Source of the DNA: Callorhinus ursinus
Taxonomy: Eukaryota; Chordata; Mammalia; Carnivora; Otariidae
Direction: 5' to 3'
Assembly: GCF_003265705.1 (NCBI RefSeq)
Contig: NW_020313044.1
Span: forward strand, 7,203,173-7,267,172
DNA: 64,000 nucleotides
Part shown: one piece after another, positions 11,582 through 22,652 of the stretch
How positions within the stretch are numbered: the first letter of the stretch is position 1
Layout of the letters: every line of letters starts with the position of its first letter
Program-made: the position numbers and the translations under genes
The notes under the pieces: model-generated
Told to the model about the DNA's origin: nothing
Seen by the model: only the letters and a program-made list of their open reading frames with translations
The model's database searches: none

Positions 11582-11694
11582 TTTCTTTCTTTCTTCTTTC
11601 TTCTTTCTTTCTTCTTTTTCTTTCCTTCCTTCCTTCCTTCCTCCCTTCCTTCCTTCCTTCCTTCCTTCCTTCCTTCCTTCCCTCCTTCCTTCCC
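11345..11694 (+). repeat. (TTTC)n / (TTCC)n microsatellite containing an assembly gap
   Basis: A pyrimidine-only tract of CTTT units on both sides of a gap, grading into CCTT units from about 11620 to the end at 11693. True length is unknown because the gap lies inside it. On the minus strand it is a pure purine tract able to form triplex DNA in principle. Confidence 0.97.
11449..11548. other. Assembly gap, exactly 100 N
   Basis: The run of N is exactly 100, a conventional placeholder for a gap of unknown size. It sits in the middle of the TTTC tract, so the repeat probably broke the assembly. A reading frame spanning it is an artefact. Confidence 0.98.
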
Positions 11695-11923
11695 AGAATT
11701 CAGGACTGTAAGTTTTGGAGGGAGTAAGGAGAAGGTGAATCAGGTATTATATCTGAGCAGAGAACCAGTGAATCCTTTGCATTTCCCATTACTCCTTCAC
11801 TAAGTATTTTCTCCTAACCCCACACCCATTAAAATTGGGGTTTTATGCCTCTCCTAACACCCATATAATTACCCAATGTGTTCTTTTTTTCCAGAGTAAT
11901 ATTCATACTCTGAGTAATTTGCC

Positions 11924-11964
<41 letters not shown>
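11924..11964 (+). repeat. (GATA)n microsatellite
   Basis: About ten near-perfect tetranucleotide units, then an imperfect 'gatgatagatatagat'. Likely polymorphic in length. Confidence 0.95.
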
Positions 11965-12984
11965 GATAGATATAGATTACTCCCCAAAATACTGGGAGCT
12001 CCTTGAGGGAATAAAGTATGTATGTTTTGACTGATTTGCTCTAGATGGATTTGAGGTACATGTGAATATATGAGGGATAGTAGAAAAGTCCAAAGTGACG
12101 ATAATATATAGAAGGGGAAAGAAACCATAAAACATTAATATTACCATAAACGAGGTTTAAAATGCAAACCATAGTGCTTTGTTCTGAAAATGACAGATTG
12201 AATTTCATTTCTTGTTCCAAGCCTTACTGATGAGAAGCTGTTGCCCCCAAGAGCTGTTTGAGGATCCTGAGCCCACATTCCATGGGCAGTAATGCTGTAT
12301 TTGATTAGTGCTGTCTGCACTGGGGACAGACTAGGAAATTCATTACACCAGGTAAGCCATAATTTGCTGCCCATGGTCTGTATATTTGCTTATAGGTGAA
12401 TGAAATATGTGGATCTTAACTTTTCGCAAAAGAGGGAAAAATGATCAGTTCCACAAATTGCAGGGCACACAATATAAAAATATGCATGTTTAGGGGAAAG
12501 CACAATTTTCCCTGGTAGTGAATGAGACAAAGTCTTTCCTGACAATCACTCTAAAGTGGACACTTAGGTATAATGAACATGATTATCTGATAACATTCCA
12601 AAAGGGAATACAATGACCATTGTTATTTTTTATATTACTGTTATTTCTTATGCTGACCCTAAATAAAGGTAAGAGGAATTGTATATAGTACAGTTCACCA
12701 AATATAATCCTTGATATGACCAGTGCAATGATGTAGTCTAGGTATGCTGTTCTCTACCCATCTAGATAGCATCAAAAAATGTATGGAGGAATTGACAAAC
12801 TGAATGTACTTAAAGCAGCCTTCCATAAAAATTCTATCTTCCAGATAATCTGATGGATGAACTTAATTTTTTGATACTATGAGCTTAATACTATACTTAG
12901 TCATAAGAGAATAAATGTCTAACATTTGGACATTCTGTGTGGCCAGGCAATTTTGGAAAATACTATCTACATAATAAAATTATA
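11965..12984. other. Unique DNA, nothing recognised
   Basis: No repeat family or gene structure identified. Minus-strand frames at 11829-12128 and 12141-12374 lack recognisable protein features, and the first includes the GATA repeat. Confidence 0.45.
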
Positions 12985-13068
12985 ATAATACCTAACATTT
13001 ATTGAGCAGTTACTCCATACTGTGAACTCTGCTTGGCTCTTTACCTACATTATATCTTAGTTAATTTT
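12985..13068 (+). repeat. MIR fragment, 5' part
   Basis: 'taacatttattgagcagtta' followed by 'ctctgcttggctctttacct' matches the start of MIR, then similarity fades. Confidence 0.55.
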
Positions 13069-13334
13069 TACCAAAAAAAAGTCTCCACAAAGTTTTTTTT
13101 TTCCAAAAGAGAAAAGGGATGATTGAGAAATTGAGGAATTTATATTGAGTCTCATGTATTTAGTGGAATGAAAAGAATTGCACCATCAAACAGTTTGAGT
13201 CCAGAGGCCTTAATCTTAACATGAGCAATTCAGCCATAAATAAGCAGAAAATGGAACTGGATGTACAGTTACCACTATCTTGAGAAATATTAATTGTCTA
13301 ATAAATCAGGATTATCTTAAAATACTATCATCAG

Positions 13335-13440
13335 GCTCCAGTGGAGAATGGGTGTCTTTTCTGTTTCATCTCTATTGCCAATACCTAGCATAAAGAAACA
13401 CCCCAAAGTAATATTGACATTAGTTAAGTAAGTGAATGAA
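13335..13440 (+). repeat. L2 3'-end scrap
   Basis: 'tctattgccaatacctagca' leading to 'gttaagtaagtgaatgaaga' resembles the L2 3' terminus, which ends in GAATGAA-type repeats. Short and diverged. Confidence 0.4.
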
Positions 13441-14040
13441 GAAGTTAAAGTTGGAAAACCTTTGAGACCCTTTCTTGTCCAGATAGTCATGTTTGTTTGC
13501 TTATTTTTCAGTTACAGCAAATTAGTTATGTATCATATCTGCCCAAGTTCCAAGAGATTTTGCTTTTTGGTTTGATTAGTTTCAAAACCATTGTCTAAAC
13601 ATGCTTGCATTTAGCTTCAAATTCTGCAGGTAAGGAAATCTACCTCCTCCATCAGATTTTAAGAGGGCTAGTTAAGGGCAGACAGAGTTTCATAAAACAG
13701 GTGTCTTCATGTACAAATACCAAGTATCCGATTTTCTCTTCACTTTTCTCTCTCTGGCACACATCCAGAATCAATGTCAGTGTTAAATAACAGGGATTTT
13801 TTTTTTTCTTTTCACAAGGTCACCTGATGTAGGCAATTGAACACGATCTAAAATGAGTCCCTTTTTATCTGATCACTAGGCTTCTAACCAGAGAGTATAC
13901 CAAAGATTCTAGGAACAAGAAAATTATGTTTTATTTCAAATAGTCTCCATGGTGAGAAATTAGTTATATATAGTTGAGCTCAATCTCAAGTTTAATAATC
14001 AAAGAAAAGTTGTTTAAAGTGAAGGTGGGGGACTATGCCT

Positions 14041-14128
14041 GGTCTGTGAGGATGGCATTGTGATTAGTAGCCTCCTGTGATTAGTAGACTACCCCTAGTC
14101 TGTGAGGATGGCATTGTGATTAGTAGCA
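14041..14128 (+). repeat. Short direct duplication, about 30 bp twice
   Basis: 'gtctgtgaggatggcattgt' followed by 'gattagtagc' occurs at about 14042-14071 and 14098-14127, with a third partial piece 'tgtgattagtaga' between them at about 14077-14089. Looks like local slippage or tandem duplication of a 56-57-bp unit followed by divergence. Confidence 0.8.
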
Positions 14129-14147
14129 CAAAATTTCTTTGTGCTAC
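14123..14147 (+). repeat. Perfect 10-bp inverted repeat (hairpin)
   Basis: 'gtagcacaaa' at 14123-14132 and its exact complement at 14138-14147, with a 5-base loop. It overlaps the end of the duplicated unit. Confidence 0.8.
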
Positions 14148-14648
14148 CTTCAGAGACAAGATCCTGGATTGACCCAGGGCAGTAGTTTTTAATTTCCTCA
14201 AATTTGGCTTGAATTTCCACATCAGTATTCCAACAGGAATTTGATGTTTGCCTCTCTAATACTAATTTCCTCCTTCCCTCTTCTCAACAGTGCTCTAAAT
14301 TTCCCAGGTAGATAGATGAGTAGAATTGATCTTACTCCCAGTTTCCATGGTACGGTCTCAATTTTCCTAAGCCATTCAACATATGTTAGCTTCCTGGCCA
14401 CAGCAGTAGATTGAGGCATGGACACAAGACCCAAAATAGGTCAATAAGAATCAATGAGACTCAATTAAAGGTGTTTAATTAAGCTGCAGGAAAGCAGATT
14501 TTTTTTCCCCCAAGTGAACATGGATAAGTAAGTGTGATAATGCTAATATGATGATGGCCAGCTTGAGATCGAATGGAAAGAGTCTTACTGAGTAAGAAGC
14601 CAATCTGAGAATGTATTGCTGAGAAATGCTGGTGGTGGTTGGTGGTGA

Positions 14649-14673
14649 GGGTGGCGGGTGGGGGTTGGGTGGG
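14649..14673 (+). other. G-quadruplex motif in unique DNA
   Basis: G runs at 14649-14651, 14656-14658, 14660-14664, 14667-14669 and 14671-14673 with loops of 1-4 bases satisfy the canonical rule. Not inside a recognised repeat. Confidence 0.6.
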
Positions 14674-15747
14674 TAGCAGATTGATGGATTGATTGACTGA
14701 CTGAGATTGTTAACATGAGAAAGTATGAAGTCTTGCTAAGAAAAGGGCATTAAAGTAAGAAAGTGAGCCTGTATCACATCATTTGAGTCATTGATAAACC
14801 ACATCAAAACAGTTTTAACACCTAAAACCATTAGCAACTTAGGCCAGTTGCATGGATGTGTGTGTGTGTGTGTTGTGCATGTACATATGTTGCTTGTGTC
14901 TAGTGTGGAAACTTCAAAGCCAAAACCCTACTTAAAGGAAGTATTTTATTTTTAAAAGAAAAGTGAGTTTTCTTTTAAGCTCTCTGTTGTACATTGGGAA
15001 AAAAGTCAACATAGGAGATAGAGCTGTGGTCCAGTTTATACTTGAGCATGAAACTGGAGTAACTATTTCTTTAGATTGAACTGTATCTTTACCATGCTGC
15101 AATGCCTTTTTTCCCCTAGTTTTTCCAATAAATCTTCTGAAGCCTTATCAATCTTCATTAGTATCTCAGAAATAGAACTTTAGGGTGCTTGAAGAGTCAG
15201 CTGTATTAAATTATCCCCAAATTTTCCAACTAGAAAGACAAAAATGAAGCTTTTAATTGCCCTATTCTCTTTCTTCTGTGACCTCTTGAGAAAGGGTAAA
15301 ATCGAAGTGTGCACACAAATACACAGATGAATCCAATTTAAAATGGATTCAAAGGGCCTAGGAAAGGAAGGTATGAATGAGAAGAAAGTTGGCTGTCATA
15401 GCTTGTGTTGACTCAGGACTTGGCAGTCATTTTGGCTTCATCTGCCCAAGAACAAGAAGTTGTATAGATCGATTTAATTTATTAAATATACAGCCTCAAT
15501 TGTACTTTTTTTTTTTTTTGCTTAAATGACAAAAAGCTTGTCAAAAAAATAAAGGCCATGGCTGATGGAATTCATTATTTGTATATTTTGTGCACCAGTC
15601 AGCTGTACAAAATGGGACACATCTGAAAATGCGGGTACTAAAATAGTCCCTGTGCTAAATTACATATGTGGATCAATAGTTTTATCCATGAAGAGGCAGT
15701 AACACAGATAAAACTAATCTTTGTTTTTTTTTTTTTTTTTTTTTTGA

Positions 15748-15960
15748 AAGGCAATACCTAGCAGTGCTTAAAAACACCAATTTTGGAAACTGATGAAGCA
15801 GGGCTTGAATCCTGACTTGTGTATTTCTCATTGGTGTGACTTCTCCAAGCTTTGCCATCGGTAAATTGCAAATGAAAGTGGTATTTCCCACACAGGTTTG
15901 TAGCGAGGATTAAAAGAGACAATTTATTCAAAATGTTTGTGTCAAACACTGAACTCAGAG
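15748..15960 (-). repeat. MIR SINE fossil, minus strand
   Basis: Complement MIR landmarks: 'gcagggcttgaatcctgact', 'ttggtgtgacttctccaagc', 'atcggtaaattgcaaatgaa' and 'gcgaggattaaaagagac'. It follows a run of about 20 T. Confidence 0.72.
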
Positions 15961-16034
15961 GTGAAAGCAAGTCCTGGTGAATATAAAGTAGTGGTTTCAA
16001 AATAATTCTTACCACAAAACAAGAACAAAAAACA

Positions 16035-16280
16035 AGAGACACAAGGAAACTTTGTGATGGATATGTTTATTACCTTGATTGTGGTTATGTTATCACAAGT
16101 GTTTGCATATTCCTAAACTTACCACATTGTAAACATTAAATAAATCCCCAAACTTATCACATCATATACCTTAAGTAAATATAATTAAATACATTGTATA
16201 CCTTAAATAAATACATTGAGTAAATGTGCAGTTCTTTTTGTATCAGTTAAACCTCAATAAAGCTGTTATAAAAAAGCATA
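16035..16280 (+). mobile_element. Ancient L1 (L1M type) 3' end
   Basis: Matches the old-L1 terminus: 'gatggatatgtttattacct', 'tgattgtggttatgttatca' and the final 'aacctcaataaagctgttat' before an A-rich end. Only the last quarter kilobase survives, with internal near-repeats of 'taccttaa(g/a)taaata' at 16168-16212. Confidence 0.78.
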
Positions 16281-16389
16281 AAGAAAGTCAAAGCTTTTAA
16301 AAGAAAGTGAATATGACAGCAGTTCCATCCACTTCCCAATTTAGTATATATTTATTGATTAAGACCATGGGCTCTAGAATAAATCTCCC

Positions 16390-17225
16390 TGGATTTGAAT
16401 CTCAATTCTTCCACTGAATTCTTTTATTATGAAATGTATCATACATACTAAAAATGTACAGAATGCATGATATATACGTATATATGTATGTATATATATG
16501 AAAGAATATTAAGATGAGCATTTGTGATCCATCCACCAATTTTCAGAATTAGAGCATACCTGTATATAATCTCTTCCTGTGTCATAGGGCACCCCCTCCC
16601 ACTCAGAGGTAATGAACATTCTGTATTTTGATCATTTCTTTGCTTTCCTTTATAGTTTCCCCTCTGATTGTATCTATTGACAGTACATTAGTACACCCAA
16701 TCACTATATTATTTGTCTTTTCTATTTTTGAACTTTATATAAAGTAATGTAGTTTACTAAAAACTTGGCATTGCTTGGTTTTTAGTGTCATTCTCACAAT
16801 CTATGAATGAAGCTATACTGCATTCATTTTTGTAATATTTTTTATATTAATAAAACCGTAAAGCATTTTATCTATTTTACCGTTGATAGGCATTGCATTT
16901 TTCTAGCTTCTGGATATTATAAGGAATTATGAACAAGTCTATGAATATTTGTGCACATGTCTCTAGTCACATGGGCAAGAGTTTCTCTTAAGCTGTGTTT
17001 AGTGGTGGAATTACTAAGTCAAACTTGCTACTTCATGCCAAAACTTTTGCCAAAGTGGTTGTAACAAATGACTTTCCCCACTTGCTTTGTATGAGAAATT
17101 GAATTGCTCTAGTGTGACCAACACCTAATGTTTGATTTGATTCTGGTTTTTTGGTGGGGTGGGCTAGCTGGGGAGTGTAGAGACATTTAGGTGAGTGCCA
17201 AATAATAACCTCATTGTATTTTTCC
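16390..17225 (-). mobile_element. Ancient L1/HAL1-type fragment, minus strand
   Basis: Reverse-complement L1 landmarks: 3' UTR-like 'tttattatgaaatgtatcat', later 'ggcattgcatttttctagct', 'gtggtggaattactaagtc', 'ttttgccaaagtggttgtaa'. Strongly diverged; subfamily and limits are uncertain. Confidence 0.65.
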
Positions 17226-17229
17226 TTTA

Positions 17230-17956
17230 TGGAGTTGTAATTAATTAAACTTTTATGGAGATACAGTTAATAATTTAAAACTGTTTATGTTAAGATATAT
17301 AATTTGATGACTTAATATACACTCACATTGTGAAATATCGCAATTGAGATAATTAAATATTCATCATCTCACATAGTCCTCTTTTTTTGCTTTCTTTCCT
17401 CCTTCCCTCTCCTGCCCTTCCCTCCCCTTCCTTCCTTCATGTGTGCTGAGAAAAATTAGGATCTGCCTCTCAGAAAGCTTTAATCATACAACACAATGTT
17501 GGTAACTATAGTTATATGGTTGTAGATTAGATCTTTAAAGAAGTTATTTACCTGAAAATTTGTATACCTTGACCATCATCTCCCCATTTCCACCTCCCTG
17601 CAGCCCCCTTGTCTTTCACGAATTTGATTATTTTGGATTCTACCTATAAGTGAGATTGCACAATATCTGTCTTTCTTTCTTTAGCTTATTTCTTTAGTAT
17701 AAGGTTGTCAAGGTTTGTCCATGTTCTTGCAAATGACAGGTTTTCCTTTTTCCTTTTGGCTGAGTACTATTCGCGCGTACGTGCGTGTGTGTGTGTGTAA
17801 TTCATCTATTCATTACTGAAGGACTTTTAAGTTGTTCCCATGTCTTGACTTTTGTGAATAACACTGAAAGTAACATAGTGTGAAGATACCTGTTCATGAT
17901 TCTGATTTCATTCTTTGGCTAAATGCCCAGAAAAGGAATTGCTGGATCACAAAGTG
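17230..17956 (-). mobile_element. Old L1 3' portion, minus strand
   Basis: Reads from the L1 3' end ('gaaatatcgcaattgagata') through 3' UTR ('tggattctacctataagtga') into the ORF2 end ('aggaattgctggatcac'). A pyrimidine tract at 17381-17439 and an alternating CG/TG tract at 17772-17798 are embedded. Similarity stops at the 5S-derived fragment. Confidence 0.72.
17772..17798. repeat. Alternating purine-pyrimidine tract, CpG-rich (Z-DNA-prone)
   Basis: 'cgcgcgtacgtgcg' followed by (tg)n, strictly alternating with five CpG sites. Such tracts favour left-handed DNA. The CpG density is odd for an old, otherwise decayed L1. Confidence 0.6.
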
Positions 17957-18017
17957 GTCTATGGCCATAGCACTTGGAACCCATCTGACCTCATCTGATT
18001 TTGGAAGCTAAGGATGG
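17957..18017 (+). pseudogene. 5S rRNA-derived fragment (5' half)
   Basis: Begins 'gtctatggccata', matching the 5' end of vertebrate 5S rRNA (GUCUACGGCCAUA), and continues in register through 'catctgacctcatctgattt' and 'tggaagctaagga', corresponding to roughly residues 1-55. The second half, with most of the internal promoter, is missing, and substitutions are spread along the match. It starts exactly where the neighbouring minus-strand L1 ends. It is not a functional 5S gene; retrotransposed or captured origin is inferred. Confidence 0.75.
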
Positions 18018-20435
18018 TTTGTTGTCCTTTGTCCTGAGTTATCATTTTCTTACTAGGTCTTACACAAAATTTATACATTTATTTTCTACTTCTGATATTT
18101 TCAACACCATAGAGTCTTCTGGATATCACAGATCAAGTATTAAGACTATATGGCTCCAGCCTGGACTGGTGTACAGCTTTTCCCTGTTTTGGGTACCATT
18201 CCTTATTGAGAACCATTCACATTGTGTGGTGTATGAACCAAGGAAGTATACTCAGGTGTGGGTGGAATATGCTACCCACAGAGGCTGAAGAGGCCAACCA
18301 GGCAATATGGTTTCTTCTTCATGGAGAGAGATAAAAGATGAGATGGTCTATCTTTTACTTAGGACACAATGCCCCCCACCATGGCCACTTGAACCCTAAA
18401 TATTATAGATGTGGTTGGTCTTTCATTCTCTGGACAGAATGTGTTTTACGAAAGCCTTCAGCATGCTAGCCACTTCTTGCTCTTCTAGCCTTATCAGCTT
18501 AATCTTATTGAGGTAACAGACCCACATGATATACTCTGGTGCCCCTACTCTCCAAATTTCTTTGTACTATATTATGTCAGAGAGCGGGAGAGTTAGCCGA
18601 GCTTCATTATTGTATATTGTTATCTGTTATAAGCCATATCTGATCCTGTTTTTTTTATTGAGACAAAAGGACTCATTCAACAAATTAATATCTATATCCT
18701 ATCAATCTGAGGCAATATAAATGGCTCTAGCAAAGGAACAGTATCTGGCACCACATCTGAGATCAGGGCTGCTACATGAGAGGACACTGTATTAGTTTCC
18801 CCGGGCTACTGTAACAAAGTGCCACAAACTTGGTAGCTTAAAACAACAGGAATTAATTCTCTCATAGTTCTCAACACCTGAAGTCAGAAATCAAGGTGTT
18901 GGCAGGGCCGTGCTTCCTCTGTAACCTGTAAAGGAGGATCCTTCCTTGATTCTTGCTAACATCTGGTGGTTTGCCCTCAGTCCTTGACATTCTCTGACTT
19001 GAAAACAGCAGTTCCATCTCTGTGTCATCACATGGAGTTCTTGCCTCATGTGTCTGTCTTCACATGTCTGATTTTCCTCTGTTTGTCTCTTTTCTTCTCA
19101 GAAGAACACCAGTCATTTTGGATTAAGGGCTTACTCTATACCAGTCATCTGATCTTAACCAGTCAATTACATCTCCAGTGAGCCTATTTCCAGGTAAGTT
19201 CATATCCTGAGGTATTGGAAGTTAGGACTTCAGCATATCTTTTGGGGGGAACACGCTTCAACCTGTAGCATTTATAGTAGCATAGAGTTATCTTCCAGGA
19301 TTATCCAGTGTTTGCAGGGGCCGTACTGGTGAATACATGGTGATACTATGGAAATCTCCACCCCTGTACCCTACAAGATTCTTGAGTCTGGCACTAGTTC
19401 TTGCCTTCCCATGCCCTACTGTGATGTGATACAGTTTATTATTTATTATCTTGGCTAAAAGTGGTTGTCTCAAGGTTTCTATGTGGACTCCCCCTCAAAC
19501 CAAGAACCCAATGTAGAGTTTGTACTAGCTGTATCAAGTATATCTGCAGATAAATAGATCTACTGTAACCAGACCTTGGCCAAGACTCCTTTTATTACCT
19601 GATCCTCATATACCTAACCTGGGGCCATGAGGACACTTAAAGTCTTTGGGTCTCATTGTCAACTTGTGCCGTCAAATGCATAACTTTCAAAATAAGTGGG
19701 CTTAAGACCCTTCACATAAAGATCAGAGATATGATTATTGTGTATACTTGGTATCGCAAAGTCCTTTTCAAGACCTAGCCGCCTGTTCAGCTAATACGAC
19801 CAAGGTTCGAAAACTGGCTCAAATTTGGACACTGGGCAATAGATTACGACTTTTTATTGGTGTTATTTTGCCCCTTGGAGTGTTGTATCTATTAACCTTC
19901 TCCAAAACTCTGGGTCAGTTGCCCTTAGCTGCCACTCTGACCTTGCTGCTCATGACAGTAATTCTGACCCTGAATTCTAGTTTTTTAAATCTCCCATCAC
20001 TTGACCTCAATAGTTTCTTCCCTATCGCTATGAATGAAGTAAATTCTGTAATAACTTCTACAGTCCTATCCTCCAGAAGAAGACCCCTAAAATTTTTAGT
20101 GATACTTATTCTCTTCTCTCCAGCACATTCCTTATGGCTTTGATGACTATTAAGTCTTATGGGTCTCCCTGTGAAACACGATCATTTGTTGGGTCCTCTG
20201 ATAATGCAAACCATTTCTATTTCAGCATGCCCACTTCACTAACCTCCTTAATCCAGTTTCCACCATCTGCTACACAATGATTCTGGCCGTTTACCTTCAC
20301 TCAGCACAGGGCATCACTTTTTCCATGCCTCTGGGAACATCCTAGTAGTGAGTTGATACATCATCTCCTAGAGTTCTTGCCAGGTGTTAAATTCCTCTCT
20401 AAGTTTATCCCCAGGTTTCTTGATCAGGCATCCTC
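18018..20435 (-). mobile_element. ERVL-type endogenous retrovirus internal remnant, minus strand
   Basis: Two stretches read in reverse like the internal (pol-side) region of ERVL elements. 18440-18780 includes 'cttcttgctcttctagcctt' and 'atcagcttaatcttattgag'. 19271-19420 includes 'tcttccaggattatccagtg' and 'aaatctccacccctgtaccc'. An MLT1 LTR splits them. The segment around 18490-18520 would correspond to the reverse-transcriptase catalytic region, but the aspartates are lost. Many stops and shifts occur and no open frame survives. The portion beyond 19700 is assigned by weaker resemblance and by continuity. A dead relic with no coding capacity. Confidence 0.55.
18788..19270 (-). mobile_element. 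MLT1 LTR (ERVL-MaLR), near full length, minus strand
   Basis: The reverse complement of an MLT1 LTR is clear end to end: 'tgtattagtttccccgggct' at the 3' LTR end, 'ttaaaacaacaggaattaat', 'aatcaaggtgttggcagggc', 'cttctggtggttt'-like centre, 'gaacaccagtcattttggat', and 'gaggtattggaagttaggac' towards the 5' LTR end 'ttcaacctgtagca'. A solo LTR with no internal MaLR sequence attached. It interrupts ERVL-like sequence on both sides, so it probably inserted later. Confidence 0.85.
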
Positions 20436-20459
20436 ATGCGTATATATATCATATATATA

Positions 20460-21085
20460 TATCCTTTAGGAATAGTTTTATTTTTTTAAACATATAACAC
20501 AATTCCACAATTCCCTAGGGACTTACCCAGGTTGTGCTATGTATCAATAGTTCCTTTCCTTGTATTACTGATTAGTATTCCATGGTAAGGATATACCATA
20601 GTTGGATTAAACAATTCACCCATTGAAAAACATCTACATTGTTTCCAGTTTTGTTTTGTTTTTTTTTAACTGTGCTACTGGGAACATCAGTGTACAGGCT
20701 TTTATATGAAGTATGTAGGCATTATAATGGAATAAATGCCCAAGAGTGCAATTGCTGAGTCATATGGAAAGTGCATGCTTCATTTCATAAGAATATCATA
20801 AACATTATTCAAAAATGGCATACTGTTTTCCGTTCCTACTAGCAGTGTCTGATTGAACCAGTATCTCAGCATCCTAACTCTGGCTGCTGCTTTTTTTGTG
20901 TGTTAGCCATTCAGTTAGGGATATAGTGATAAGTCATCATGGTTTTAGTTGGCAGGTTTGCTAATAGCTAATGATGCTGAATGTCTTTTCATGTGTTTAT
21001 ATGTCATCTTTATCCTCTCCAGTGTAATGTCTCTTCATGTCTTTTTCCCACTTTCTAATTGGAACGTTTGATTTTTTGTAAACCT
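20460..21085 (-). mobile_element. Old L1 fragment, minus strand
   Basis: Reverse-complement L1 features: 'gagtgcaattgctgagtcat', 'tcctactagcagtgtctgat', 'gctaatgatgctgaatgtct' and 'tttttcccactttctaattg'. It covers ORF2 C-terminal and 3' UTR sequence. An (AT)n run at 20440-20462 sits at its left edge. Confidence 0.72.
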
Positions 21086-22087
21086 TTGGTTTCTTTAATT
21101 AATGAACTTTATTGTTTGAGACCAGTTTTAGGTTCACAGTAAAATTGAACAGCAAGTTCTGAGAGTTGCCACATATCCCTGACCCCACACATACAGAACT
21201 ACAGTATCTTGCGTCCCAGTGTCTTGCCTTTGTGATGATTGATGAACCTACACTGACACATTAATATAACCTCAAATCCATAGTTTACCTTAGGGTTTTC
21301 TCTTGATGTTGTACATTTCATAGGTTTTGACAAATATATAACAGCATGCTTTTACCACTGCAGTATCATACAGAATAGCTTCACTGCTCTGAAAACCCTC
21401 TGTGCTCGACCTATTCATCCTTCCCTCCCTCCTAACATCTGGCAATCACTTATCTTTTTACTATCTCCATAGTTTTCCTGAATATGACATAGCTGAAATC
21501 ATGCAGTATGTACCTTTTCAGATTTTTATTTAATAAAATGATTTCTTTTACTTAATATTTTTTTTTTACTTTTTACTTTTACTTTTTTAAAATTTTTACT
21601 TAATACGAATTGAAATTTCTTGTATATCCTTCTAATGTTTGTCAGCTCTCTTATTTTTAGCACTGAATAAATTACCCATTGTCTGGATGTGCCTTGGTTT
21701 ATTATCCATTCAGCTACTAAAGGACAGCTTGGTTGCTTCCACCTTTTGACAATTACTAATAAAGCAAATGCTATAAGCACCTGTATGCAAGTTGTTGTGT
21801 CCACACAAGTTTTCAGTTTATTTTGGTAAATACCAAGAAATGTGATTCCTGGATCACATGATAAGTGTTTAGTTTTATACAAAACTGCCAAATTGTCTTC
21901 CAAAGTGGCTGTACCATTTTGCATTGCCACCAGCAAGGAATGAGAGTTACTGTTAGTCTCCGTTCTCACCAGCATTTGGTGCTGATAGTGTTTTCCATTT
22001 TGGCCATTATAATAGGTGTGTAGTGATATCTTGTCTTTTTAAGGTCATTTCTTTTTTAGACATGTCTCTTTCATTTTACCAATTTTT

Positions 22088-22308
22088 TAAAGACTTTATT
22101 TATTAATTTAACACAGAGAGATAGAGAGAGAGAGAGAGAGCGCGCGCGCGCATGAGCAGGCCGAGAGGCAGAGGGAGAGGGAGAAGCAGGCTCCCCATGG
22201 AGCAGGGAGCCCGATGCAGGGTTCAATGCAGGGCTCCATCCCAGGACCCTGGGATCATCACCTAAGCCTAAGGCAGACGCTTAACTGTCTGAGCCACCCA
22301 GGTGCCCC
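22088..22308 (-). mobile_element. Can-SINE, minus strand
   Basis: T-rich tail, a long (ga)n block merging into (cg)n at 22140-22152, then the head ending 'gagccacccaggtgcccc'. Flanking 16-base sequences 'cattttaccaattttt' (22072-22087) and 'cattttaataattttt' (22309-22324) form an imperfect target-site duplication. Confidence 0.93.
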
Positions 22309-22652
22309 CATTTTAATAATTTTTAACCACCCCCTGATCCTTTCTCTTACTCTGTTTCTTGTATGAGTTGCTGGTCATTTGTTTTGTTCATTTGCAGTTA
22401 AGACAGGCTGTGGACAGGCTGATGAGATTGTTTTAATTTGCAATTTGCTATTGACATTACTATGTAAAAGAAGTATCTTTTGATATGCTTACTTGCCACC
22501 TGTATATCTTTTTTGGTAAGTTGTCTTTTCAGGGCTTTTGCCTATTTTTTTTAAATCATTTGTTCATTTTTCTTACTATTGAGATTTAAGACTTCTTTGG
22601 TGGATTGGATAATCATTTATCAAAACTGCCTTTTAAAAATACTTTGTTCCCA

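Larger units (their letters stand above)
13441..15747. other. Mostly unique DNA with small structural motifs
   Basis: Contains a local duplication with a hairpin (14041-14147), a G-quadruplex motif (14649-14673), a (TG)n run near 14855-14872 and T runs at about 15507-15521 and 15723-15745. No gene or interspersed repeat recognised elsewhere in it. Confidence 0.45.

Noticed and set aside
11313..11711. 132-aa frame with repeated LSFF residues
   Set aside because: Translation of the TTTC microsatellite and the N gap; not a protein.
19748..20143. 131-aa hydrophobic plus-strand frame resembling a membrane protein
   Set aside because: No family recognised; it lies antisense to what looks like ERVL-derived sequence and has no gene context.
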